A DNA stretch of 10,013 bases from Paramuribaculum sp. (lineage in GTDB: Bacteria > Bacteroidota > Bacteroidia > Bacteroidales > Muribaculaceae). Shown one piece after another: positions 1 through 5,237 of this stretch (its first letter is position 1; every line of letters starts with the position of its first letter). The position numbers and the translations under genes are program-made. Below the pieces are notes generated by a model, which was given only the letters and a program-made list of their open reading frames with translations, was not told the origin of the DNA and made no database searches. The DNA lies in contig JAIDJZ010000181.1 in assembly GCA_029051965.1 (NCBI GenBank), forward strand, positions 1 to 10,013, in the 5' to 3' direction.

Positions 1-95
1 ATTCCCAGAATTGAAACAGGGTTATGGTCGCTGTCTGTATTGATTAAAGCCCATCCGATTGAGGTCGGTCCGAGATCAAGTCCAAGTATTTTCAT
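1..95 (-). CDS. cas9: Cas9 endonuclease, N-terminal fragment (partial, runs off left edge)
   Basis: Only the first 31 codons are present, starting at the ATG at 95. The peptide starts MKILGLDLGPTSIGWALIN and continues to an ILG near the edge. This is the RuvC-I motif that opens Cas9: a short beta strand, the catalytic Asp (D7 here, equivalent to D10 of the Streptococcus pyogenes enzyme), then GxxSIGWA. The lack of an N-terminal extension and the downstream ILG resemble Bacteroidetes type II-C Cas9 proteins. In the family this nuclease uses a crRNA:tracrRNA duplex to cut invading DNA, with RuvC cutting the non-target strand. The divergent tracrRNA immediately upstream strongly supports the call, because that is a usual tracrRNA position. 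The Pro in GLDLGPTS is less usual than Thr or Asn there. HNH, REC and PAM-interacting domains lie outside the window, so whether the gene is intact and its exact subtype cannot be judged. Confidence 0.93.
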   Translation of the reverse strand, partial: MKILGLDLGPTSIGWALINTDSDHNPVSILG

Positions 96-113
96 GATAC
101 AAATTTAAATATG

Positions 114-121
114 CAAAAATA
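114..121 (-). promoter_or_regulatory. Candidate cas9 promoter -7 box
   Basis: On the minus strand this reads TATTTTTG, a perfect match to the Bacteroidetes -7 consensus TAnnTTTG, 18 nt before the cas9 ATG. The expected -33 TTTG is only TTTT at the right distance. A second TAnnTTTG match (TAAATTTG, 100-107) lies closer and would give an almost leaderless mRNA. The choice between them is uncertain. Confidence 0.4.
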
Positions 122-144
122 AACAAAATACACTTATGATAAAA

Positions 145-175
145 TTGTGGCTTTAGATATTTTTGTATAACTTTG
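145..175 (+). promoter_or_regulatory. tracrRNA promoter (Bacteroidetes type)
   Basis: The -7 box TAACTTTG at 168-175 fits TAnnTTTG exactly. A TTG at 145-147 sits 20 nt upstream, matching the -33 TTTG element in spacing though imperfect in sequence. The predicted start is about 181-182, which places the anti-repeat near the 5' end of the transcript. It fires away from cas9, so the two promoters are divergent within about 60 nt. Confidence 0.65.
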
Positions 176-180
176 TCATG

Positions 181-271
181 CAAAATAACTGAAGCAAATC
201 ACAATAAGGATTATTCCGTTGTGAAAACATTTGGAGAGGGAAAACCTGATGGTTTTCTCTCTTGTCTTTTT
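181..271 (+). ncRNA. tracrRNA of the type II CRISPR-Cas locus
   Basis: This trans-activating RNA pairs with crRNA repeats and loads them into Cas9. The parts appear in order. The anti-repeat TGAAGCAAATCACAAT (190-205) is complementary to ATTGTGATTTGC, which from memory matches the start of Bacteroidetes type II-C repeats (GTTGTGATTTGC...). It is followed by TAAGG and a small nexus hairpin GGA-ttat-TCC (208-217), then TTGTGAAAACAT, whose ACAATAAGG...GAAAA layout resembles the Neisseria meningitidis tracrRNA. Last is a terminator hairpin (234-261) with a U-rich tail. Position upstream of and divergent from cas9, plus a canonical promoter, add support. The repeat array is outside the window, so pairing with the real repeat is not shown. 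The 5' end is set by promoter spacing and may be off by a few bases. Confidence 0.85.
234..271 (+). terminator. Intrinsic terminator of the tracrRNA
   Basis: GAGAG (234-238) and AAAACC (241-246) pair with GGTTTT (251-256) and CTCTC (257-261), giving 11 base pairs with a two-G bulge and a TGAT loop. The tail TTGTCTTTTT follows at 262-271. In Cas9 systems this 3' hairpin is normally also part of the functional tracrRNA scaffold. Confidence 0.8.
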
Positions 272-309
272 GGAAAGCGGATTATCGGGAAATGGGCGGG
301 CACGGATAA

Positions 310-337
310 GAGGCTGCGCCTATTTTGACACAGCCTC
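310..337. terminator. Hairpin between tracrRNA and fimbrial operon, possible secondary terminator
   Basis: GAGGCTG (310-316) is the reverse complement of CAGCCTC (331-337), with a 14-nt loop. There is no T-run directly after it on either strand, so terminator function is uncertain. It lies just past the stronger hairpin at 348-367 in the direction of the fimbrial operon and could back it up. The right arm, TTGACACAGCC, resembles the right arms of the hairpins at 1190 and 5344. Confidence 0.45.
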
Positions 338-342
338 CTTAT

Positions 343-367
343 AAAAAAAGGAGACCGAGGTCTCCTT
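343..367 (-). terminator. Intrinsic terminator of the fimbrial operon
   Basis: AAGGAGACC (348-356), a GA loop and GGTCTCCTT (359-367) form a 9-bp perfect stem. Read on the minus strand the stem runs into a seven-T tract (343-349, partly within the stem), the classic rho-independent form. It lies 125 nt past the DUF3575 stop codon. There is no matching T-run on the plus strand, so it acts on minus-strand transcription. Confidence 0.8.
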
Positions 368-491
368 GCGAATAATTTAAGATTATATCGCCGTGAAACA
401 GTAATTATTCCATGATTGCGGGGCTAAGCAATTTATACGGATCAAGAATTCTGTTTCGTTTAAATCGTGCGGTTTATGCGGCCGAAAGCTG
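368..491. other. 3' untranslated spacer without a recognised gene
   Basis: This is the stretch between the DUF3575 stop and the operon terminator. Both strands hold only short or shadow reading frames, with no promoter match or strong hairpin. I read it as the 3' untranslated region of the fimbrial mRNA. Confidence 0.5.
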
Positions 492-1142
492 TCAGAAGAT
501 GTAGGCCAGTGAGATTTCCAGTTTTGTCGGGCCGATGTAATGGAGTTTTCGGGTGGATTGCCAGGCGTAGTAGCCGCACATAGGAATATATTCCCTGCAG
601 ACTCCTCCGATATATCCGATGCCGATGCTGAAATCGATGTTCAGTCTCTCTCTGACGGAGACAGAGTAGCCGTACTCTATGCCTCCGCCGAAATTCGCAC
701 GTTCCCAGATGGCAGATCCCGGTGCGCCTCCCATATATCCGCGCCCGCCGAGTTCGAAGTCCCATATGAGTGTCTGGGCGTACACTCCTATGTGATGGCC
801 CGTCAGGGGTTGCCGGCGGGCAATCTCTCCGAACCACCATCTCAGTCCTATGTCGCCGCCGTAGATTCGCCAGAAGAAGTTTTTGATGCGGTGTGACCAC
901 CACGCGTACATCCATTGACACTGCACGCTTATGTTGCGTCCGAGATAGAGCTCGGCTCCGATGGCGGGCACTGCAAGAGCGTCGTAGAGAAGGTTTGTGC
1001 GTAGACTCCATGTCGTTTCGCGGAGCGACGGGGGTGTTTCCGTCTGTTGCGGAACAGCAACGGTTGCGCTGTCGGGCGGCTCGGCGGCCGATATGCCGCG
1101 GGCCGACAGGATTGCGAATAATATGACGATCAGCTGTTTCAT
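492..1142 (-). CDS. DUF3575 family outer-membrane-type protein of the fimbrial operon
   Basis: The protein has 216 residues from the ATG at 1142. That start is preferred over an in-frame ATG at 1193 because it places a good signal peptide at the very N-terminus (MKQLIVILFAILSARGISA, cleavage about residue 20), and the upstream ATG falls inside a hairpin. After a short Pro/Thr-rich linker, residues 45 to the end match the DUF3575 pattern: WSLRTNLLYD, alternating Gly/aromatic strands (LYLGRNISVQ, GGDIGLRWWFGE, GHHIGVYAQ) and a final strand ending in Phe (LAYIF). That is typical of an outer-membrane beta-barrel. DUF3575 genes commonly accompany Bacteroidales fimbrillin genes, but the molecular role is not established; a role in surface assembly or anchoring is inference. 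It is the last gene of the operon, 97 nt after the fimbrillin stop, with a hairpin in that gap. Confidence 0.82.
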   Translation of the reverse strand: MKQLIVILFAILSARGISAAEPPDSATVAVPQQTETPPSLRETTWSLRTNLLYDALAVPAIGAELYLGRNISVQCQWMYAWWSHRIKNFFWRIYGGDIGLRWWFGEIARRQPLTGHHIGVYAQTLIWDFELGGRGYMGGAPGSAIWERANFGGGIEYGYSVSVRERLNIDFSIGIGYIGGVCREYIPMCGYYAWQSTRKLHYIGPTKLEISLAYIF

Positions 1143-1151
1143 TAAACGTAC

Positions 1152-1208
1152 AGACAGTGGTGTGTATGAGAGTCGATTCCTGAATTCAGACACACCACTG
1201 TCTTTTTT
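1152..1208 (+). other. Large inverted repeat upstream of the DUF3575 gene
   Basis: AGACAGTGGTGTGT (1152-1165) and ACACACCACTGTCT (1190-1203) form a 14-bp perfect stem around a 24-nt loop, which itself contains the palindrome CTGAATTCAG (1180-1189). On the plus strand the stem runs into six Ts (1203-1208), so it looks like a terminator for antisense transcription, although no plus-strand gene feeds it. On the minus strand it forms just before the DUF3575 start (10 nt away) with no T-run. There it could be a processing site, a partial attenuator or an mRNA stabiliser. Confidence 0.65.
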
Positions 1209-1239
1209 ATCTCATGTAAAACAAATGTTCAGAGTTTGA

Positions 1240-2331
1240 TTATGGTTGCAGCTGGGTGGTGACGGTGACAAATTTGTCGACTGTCGGATTGCCGAACTCG
1301 ATCGGCGACATGTCCGGATGTCCGTTGATCACGACGTTGTACAGATAGTGGTATCCTCCTTTCCAGGCCGTGAATCCCGAACCCTGCAGAGATAGGTAGA
1401 TGTAGCCCTCTCCGGAAAGACCGCCATTCGGGAGGTTGATTTCGGGGGTGTTTGCATTAGGCCATATTTTTTTGCCCGTTGCCTTGTCGTACATGGCGCA
1501 AGTGAGCACGAGATACACCTCATTCTCGTAGTCGCCTCCCTGGACAAACGGGAGATCCTGCGGGATGAAGAATTTGGCTGCGTCACCTTCTGTGTCGATA
1601 TCTATCGGTTCGGGCGTGAGCGTGATGATCTCATCCTGACGCTGGGCCATGTGAAGAACCGTGAATCCTTTGCCTGAAAGATTGCTCCATGTGCCGATCG
1701 ATTCCTGTCCTGCCGATTCGATGTCGCCGGAGGTCGAGACGGTCGGGAATCTGAAATCGCCATTCTGGTTTGCACCGACGATCGTCGCATTGTTGATTTT
1801 GACTTCCATATTTGTGTCTTCCGAGCTAAGCATGACGGTGACTCGTGCGAGCGCGTGGCGGAAGTTGAATCTGACCTGAGCCTCATTGCCTGCGGCCGGC
1901 TGACTCATATCGGGCGACACGGCGTAAATGAAGTCGGTTTTTCCGCTGTTGGTGAAGTGGACAGCGTCCAGCGGTGTGGTTCCGGGAGGCAGCATTCCCT
2001 CCGGGGCATAGGCATAAAAATTAAGAGCGTCGCCGGTCGGCCAGTATTTGACAGGCGAGTACTCCCAGACGTTGGTGCCGGTCTTGTTTACTTCGACGTT
2101 GGTCATATATGGAGATCCGTCGGAGTTTAGATAGCCGTAAACGAAAAATTGTGTCAGGTTACTGGTGGTGATGTCGGCAGTCGCGCGATTTTGAGGCAGA
2201 CGGCTTGCGGCCGTAAAGCGTATCACGTTGTCGCTTCCTGCGGCGACGGGATCATCCTCGTCGGTTGAACAGGCTGTAAAGACTGACACCAGTCCGATTG
2301 AAGCCAGAATTAAAAAATGTGAGTTTCTCAT
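1240..2331 (-). CDS. Fimbrillin family lipoprotein (Mfa-like / type V pilus subunit)
   Basis: The protein has 363 residues. The N-terminus is a lipoprotein signal peptide, with a hydrophobic stretch ending FTAC and the lipidated Cys at position 21. It is followed by STDEDD, an acidic run typical of Bacteroidetes lipoproteins exported to the cell surface. From about residue 34 the sequence follows the Mfa-like fimbrillin pattern: VIRFTA, an FFVYGYLNSDG strand, WEYSPVKYWPTGDALNFYAYAPEG, and a C-terminal YHYLYNVVINGH. Family members form the shaft or tip subunits of adhesive fimbriae, are carried as lipoproteins, and are proteolytically trimmed so that a donor strand is released. A Q-N-R-A sequence puts Arg49 before Ala50, about where trimming occurs in Porphyromonas FimA and Mfa1. 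Which subunit this is (shaft or tip) cannot be told. It is the middle gene, 41 nt after the DUF5119 gene. Confidence 0.85.
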   Translation of the reverse strand: MRNSHFLILASIGLVSVFTACSTDEDDPVAAGSDNVIRFTAASRLPQNRATADITTSNLTQFFVYGYLNSDGSPYMTNVEVNKTGTNVWEYSPVKYWPTGDALNFYAYAPEGMLPPGTTPLDAVHFTNSGKTDFIYAVSPDMSQPAAGNEAQVRFNFRHALARVTVMLSSEDTNMEVKINNATIVGANQNGDFRFPTVSTSGDIESAGQESIGTWSNLSGKGFTVLHMAQRQDEIITLTPEPIDIDTEGDAAKFFIPQDLPFVQGGDYENEVYLVLTCAMYDKATGKKIWPNANTPEINLPNGGLSGEGYIYLSLQGSGFTAWKGGYHYLYNVVINGHPDMSPIEFGNPTVDKFVTVTTQLQP

Positions 2332-2372
2332 ATAACAGGGACTTTTTTAAGTAATAGGTTTTTCTTGGGGTG

Positions 2373-3440
2373 CTAACGCAGCGTGACGACATGATTGATG
2401 ATGACGAGTTCCCAGTCATCGACGCCGACCTCGAAATCCGGTGCGCCATCATCAGGACCGCCGGGTTTGACATAAGGTAATTCAAGCCCGTCGATAACAA
2501 TCCTAACATTTCTTTTATCCGGAGAGTTCACGACCTGATCGGAGACATCATGACAAAATGCGGCAATGCGACCGTCGGCCATGACGGCTATCAGATAGAG
2601 AAACTGCCGGACTGAAGGCGAGGCAGATCTGCCGAATGCAGTCGTTTTGCCTGTTATGTCACTCTCGCCTCGGGTGGCAAGAAACAGGTATTCGCCTTCT
2701 GAATCGGATAGCATGTCGTAGGCGATGAGTTCCGACGGCGAAAGACCAGACAGGACAAAATAGCCGCGCCGCATTCCGCTGATGTTGGCTACGTTGCGCA
2801 GGATGCATGTGTAGCTGCAGGTGCGAGGGGCAGGAAAGCACCTTATCACATGCTGTCCGCACTCCTTGATTTCAGTTTCGTCCGAATCCGGGCGCAACGG
2901 ACGGTAGGAAACCGAACACAGGCCGACAGATACGTTCTCGGCCGTGGCGCAGTAGAGTGCGTCAGGACTGCGGTAGATCTTATCGGATTCGATTCCCGGG
3001 CAAACCTCAAGAACCGTATCCGGCCATTCGACCGGGACTGATTCCGAAGTGAAGGCATTATAGCTTTCCATATGAGAGGTGCCGCTGTAGATGATGTCTT
3101 TCGTGTCATTGTTGAAGGCCATTATCCTGTAGCGGCCGGCCGGAATCTCTATCCTGCCACCCTTGCGGCCTGCGAGTTCGTAGCGCCAGATGTGTCCTCC
3201 GTCGTCTTCAGGAAAGAACACGACGGTCATGCCGTCGGGATCTGCGTCAGGCGCATATGTCCAGTCGAAGTTCACCGAGATCTTTATCATTGCAGAGTCG
3301 GGATAGACGAGGTCTTTCTGATGGCATCCGCACAACAGGATGCATGCGGCGCAAAATGCCGCTGCCCACGATTGCCGGGGCGACAATATGCGACCGGAGC
3401 AATTGTGTGTGGTTTTCTGTCGTTTGCGGAATGTCTGCAT
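2373..3440 (-). CDS. DUF5119 family lipoprotein, first gene of the fimbrial operon
   Basis: The protein has 355 residues. It has a long, basic N-terminus, then a hydrophobic segment ending ILLCGC with the likely lipidated Cys at 39, so it is probably an outer-membrane lipoprotein. No later ATG would keep the signal peptide, so the ATG at 3440 stands. The body matches DUF5119: VNFDWTYAP with PDGMTVVFFPEDDGG, then a Gly-rich turn and IPAGRYRIMAFNNDTKDI, then a SHMESYNAF segment. This layout, DW...GMTV.F......P.G.Y.....N., is shared with FimB/Mfa2-type anchor subunits found next to fimbrillins. Anchoring or length control of the fimbria is a plausible role but is inference. The gene is co-directional with the fimbrillin, 41 nt downstream. 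I found no convincing Bacteroidetes promoter in its leader. Confidence 0.8.
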   Translation of the reverse strand: MQTFRKRQKTTHNCSGRILSPRQSWAAAFCAACILLCGCHQKDLVYPDSAMIKISVNFDWTYAPDADPDGMTVVFFPEDDGGHIWRYELAGRKGGRIEIPAGRYRIMAFNNDTKDIIYSGTSHMESYNAFTSESVPVEWPDTVLEVCPGIESDKIYRSPDALYCATAENVSVGLCSVSYRPLRPDSDETEIKECGQHVIRCFPAPRTCSYTCILRNVANISGMRRGYFVLSGLSPSELIAYDMLSDSEGEYLFLATRGESDITGKTTAFGRSASPSVRQFLYLIAVMADGRIAAFCHDVSDQVVNSPDKRNVRIVIDGLELPYVKPGGPDDGAPDFEVGVDDWELVIINHVVTLR

Positions 3441-3488
3441 CGCTTCTCTGATTCAATGTCTGATGACGTATTATAGACAACAGACTTC

Positions 3489-3548
3489 TTATGACGTCGG
3501 TTCGGTGTGATGCCGTCATAAATCAAAGAGCCGGCTATCATATAGCCG
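3489..3548. promoter_or_regulatory. Two inverted repeats in the leader of the fimbrial operon
   Basis: TTATGACG (3489-3496) pairs with CGTCATAA (3514-3521) across 17 nt, and CGGCTAT (3532-3538) pairs with ATAGCCG (3542-3548) across 3 nt. Both lie 49-108 nt upstream of the DUF5119 start, where the operon promoter should be. They could be operator sites or leader hairpins. The arms are too short and close together to resemble the invertible promoters of Bacteroides surface loci. Confidence 0.4.
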
Positions 3549-3610
3549 AAAACGAAGAATCAGTTGAGGGGGGTTGTATCGGGCTAATTCTCTATTTTGC
3601 AGCTATATGC

Positions 3611-3665
3611 AATTCAATTTATCGCAATTTGCGATAAATTACGATAAATTGCGATAAATTGAATT
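3611..3665. repeat. Fic-associated element, copy 1 (20-bp inverted repeat at the fic stop codon)
   Basis: AATTCAATTTATCGCAATTT (3611-3630) and its exact reverse complement (3646-3665) flank a 15-nt spacer. The segment 3616-3659 is identical over 44 nt to 5171-5214. Inside, half-sites of the form TTGCGATAAA or TTACGATAAA recur every 10 nt, about one helical turn. The right arm overlaps the first two bases of the fic TAA stop (3664-3666, minus strand). It may act as a 3' hairpin, a second operator, or one end of a transposable unit. There is no T-run typical of an intrinsic terminator. Confidence 0.85.
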
Positions 3666-4965
3666 ATCTGACTTTGTTGATCAGTTGGGCAAAATTGTCG
3701 GACCGGATGTAACCTTTTGTTCGGCCGTTGATGCTGATTTCTTTAAGATAGTTTCTGTCGGTCAGTTTGCGAAGATCGGATTTTGCTGTGTTTGGTGTTA
3801 TTCCAAATTTTCCAACCAGATCTTTTGAAACAAGAACCGTGTCTGGATTGTCGATGAACATGCTTAGGATTTGCGACTGTCGCTTTGTTATGTTACCGAG
3901 ATGAAGCAATTTTTCAGCTTTTTTCTTCTCATTGTTTTTTCGTTTGATGTAGCGACTGAGAGCTTCAAAAGATTTGTGGAGAACATCAAGATTATATTGG
4001 ACAAAATAACCGATGTCGTTTCCGTCAGCTTCCGAGTGAAGAAACGCTTTCTCGTAGGATTTTTTTGAGCCTTTTATAATGCGTGAAATCGACAGAAATT
4101 GCACCAGCCAATAGTTGGATTTCATCATATACCAGTAGAATAATGCTCTGGCGGTTCTTCCGTTTCCATCGGCAAAGGGGTGATAATATCCGATAAGAAA
4201 GTGAATTACAATGGCGCGGATGATCGGATGGATGAAAATCGCAGTGTTCTCATCATTAAAAAATGCGCATAGTTGTGACAGAAACTCAGGCAGGCACTCG
4301 GCGGCAGGAGGAGTATGAACGATTTCTCCCGTTATTCCGTTGCCCACTACAATTTTTTCATCTTCGCGTCGGAGTCTACCGGCCGCGTCTGAAACGTCAA
4401 GAGCGTTTTCTGTCATCATTGCATGGATTTCCATGATGAATTCCGGAGTCAGCTTCTCTTTGGCATGATCTCGAATAAAATTTATTGTGTTGTAGTTATT
4501 GAGAATCATGCGTTGACTTTTATTTATAGGAGAGATTTTCTTTCGAAGCATCTCTTTGGCAACTTCGCGGGTGGTCGCTGCCCCTTCCATCTGACTGGAA
4601 GCAATAGCCTCTTCCATGATTGAACTTATAAGGTAGAGTTCCTGTGTAGTTTTGTCGTCGGGAAATATTTTGGAAGCACCCCATGATCCACCGAAGTTCA
4701 TGTCAAATTCATGACATAGACGGTGCATCGTGTTGGTCAGAGAGAAATGGATATTGAACTGCGGCCAGATTTCGATATCAGTAAGCTGCCTGACTGATTT
4801 TACTTTGCTCCAGAATTCATCAGCATGCATGCCGGCAGGGACTCTATATTTGATGTCGCTCCAGTAAAGATAGCGGCTGTTGACATGTGAGATGAGGTTT
4901 TTCAGGGCTTCGTCGTTGAAATCCTGAGTGGTGTCAGTTGAAATAGTCGGGGGGTGTTCAATCAT
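3664..4965 (-). CDS. Fic domain AMP-transferase with C-terminal winged helix
   Basis: The protein has 433 residues from the ATG at 4965, about 18 nt after the predicted transcription start. The canonical Fic motif HPFADGNGRTAR occupies 262-273: His262 is the catalytic base, Gly-Asn-Gly-Arg binds the nucleotide phosphates, and Asp/Glu is replaced by Asp267 as in HPFxDGNGR. Fic enzymes transfer AMP (rarely other groups) from ATP to hydroxyl side chains of target proteins. An inhibitory helix motif SSQMEG (123-128), fitting (S/T)xxxE(G/N), lies N-terminal to the Fic core. This indicates a class II, self-inhibited enzyme rather than a free toxin needing a separate antitoxin, and no antitoxin gene is adjacent. 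Residues 1-100 resemble the N-terminal extension of this subfamily. Residues about 358-422 look like a winged helix (TKRQSQILSMF, then LVSKDLVGKFGIT and a wing at NGRTKGYI), preceded by a Lys-rich linker at 341-352. A promoter-embedded palindrome suggests autoregulation. Its target is unknown. Confidence 0.9.
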   Translation of the reverse strand: MIEHPPTISTDTTQDFNDEALKNLISHVNSRYLYWSDIKYRVPAGMHADEFWSKVKSVRQLTDIEIWPQFNIHFSLTNTMHRLCHEFDMNFGGSWGASKIFPDDKTTQELYLISSIMEEAIASSQMEGAATTREVAKEMLRKKISPINKSQRMILNNYNTINFIRDHAKEKLTPEFIMEIHAMMTENALDVSDAAGRLRREDEKIVVGNGITGEIVHTPPAAECLPEFLSQLCAFFNDENTAIFIHPIIRAIVIHFLIGYYHPFADGNGRTARALFYWYMMKSNYWLVQFLSISRIIKGSKKSYEKAFLHSEADGNDIGYFVQYNLDVLHKSFEALSRYIKRKNNEKKKAEKLLHLGNITKRQSQILSMFIDNPDTVLVSKDLVGKFGITPNTAKSDLRKLTDRNYLKEISINGRTKGYIRSDNFAQLINKVR

Positions 4966-4988
4966 CGGGAATTGTATTTATAATGCTA

Positions 4989-5019
4989 CAAATATAGTAA
5001 TTTATCGCAATTTATCAAA
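4989..5019 (-). promoter_or_regulatory. fic promoter (Bacteroidetes -33/-7)
   Basis: On the minus strand TTTG (5019-5016) is followed by exactly 19 nt and then TATATTTG (4996-4989). Both elements match the Bacteroidetes sigma-ABfr consensus perfectly. The predicted start near 4983 gives a leader of about 18 nt to the fic ATG. The -33 element lies in the loop and first base of the inverted repeat at 5000-5032, so a protein on that repeat should block transcription. Confidence 0.8.
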
Positions 5020-5032
5020 AATTGCGATAAAT
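5000..5032. promoter_or_regulatory. Candidate fic operator (14-bp inverted repeat, 5-nt spacer)
   Basis: ATTTATCGCAATTT (5000-5013) and AAATTGCGATAAAT (5019-5032) are exact reverse complements around ATCAA. The same two arms occur in the elements at 3611-3665 and 5171-5214, but there the spacer is 15 nt, exactly 10 nt more. The overlap with the -33 box and position 35 nt upstream of the fic ATG suggest repression. The Fic winged helix is the obvious candidate binder, by inference. Confidence 0.75.
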
Positions 5033-5170
5033 AGTTTTGTAAGGTGTAGGATATTAGTGTGTTGTGGTTTGTTGTGTGTGTGGGCTGTCGGCGGCTGTGA
5101 GGCTGATATTAGTGATTGATTGAGTGGTTTTCTGTGGGTTAAACCATTGAAATATAATGACATATGAATT
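5033..5170. other. GT-rich spacer between fic operator and distal repeat
   Basis: No gene is supported here. The plus strand is rich in TG/GT runs, and GATATTAGTG occurs twice (near 5050 and 5105). The short reading frame across it overlaps the fic start on the opposite strand, lacks a promoter, and looks spurious. Confidence 0.4.
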
Positions 5171-5214
5171 AATTTATCGCAATTTGCGATAAATTACGAT
5201 AAATTGCGATAAAT
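5171..5214. repeat. Fic-associated element, copy 2 (identical 44-nt repeat)
   Basis: This segment is identical to 3616-3659 over 44 nt in the same orientation. It contains the arms ATTTATCGCAATTT (5172-5185) and AAATTGCGATAAAT (5201-5214) with a 15-nt spacer and 10-nt-spaced half-sites. Identity stops sharply at both ends (T versus C on the left, G versus T on the right). Together with copy 1 it brackets fic and its promoter in a unit of about 1.6 kb. Confidence 0.85.
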
Positions 5215-5237
5215 GCAGTAGCGCGAAAGGCGACGGG

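Noticed and set aside
1..300. A CRISPR repeat or spacer within the window
   Set aside because: Only the anti-repeat of the tracrRNA matches repeat-like sequence, and no direct repeat of it occurs elsewhere in the window.
540..896. 118-codon plus-strand frame antisense to the DUF3575 gene
   Set aside because: It has no promoter, no recognisable domain and full overlap with a well supported gene.
460..1011. 183-codon reading frame on the minus strand
   Set aside because: It overlaps the DUF3575 gene in another frame, is rich in Arg/His/Thr without any domain or signal peptide, and is a high-GC shadow.
3072..3476. 134-codon plus-strand frame antisense to the DUF5119 gene
   Set aside because: The composition looks like a reverse-complement shadow, and it has no promoter or homologous motif.
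3489..3521. Invertible promoter controlling the fimbrial operon
   Set aside because: The arms are only 8 bp and 17 nt apart, with no promoter between them, unlike the long flanking repeats of known Bacteroides invertible promoters.
3616..3659. The repeated TTGCGATAAA units as a CRISPR array
   Set aside because: Units are 10 nt in direct tandem with no unique spacers. They are better explained as clustered protein-binding half-sites.
3664..4965. Fic/antitoxin two-gene toxin module
   Set aside because: The inhibitory SxxxEG helix is inside the same protein, and no small antitoxin gene lies on either side.
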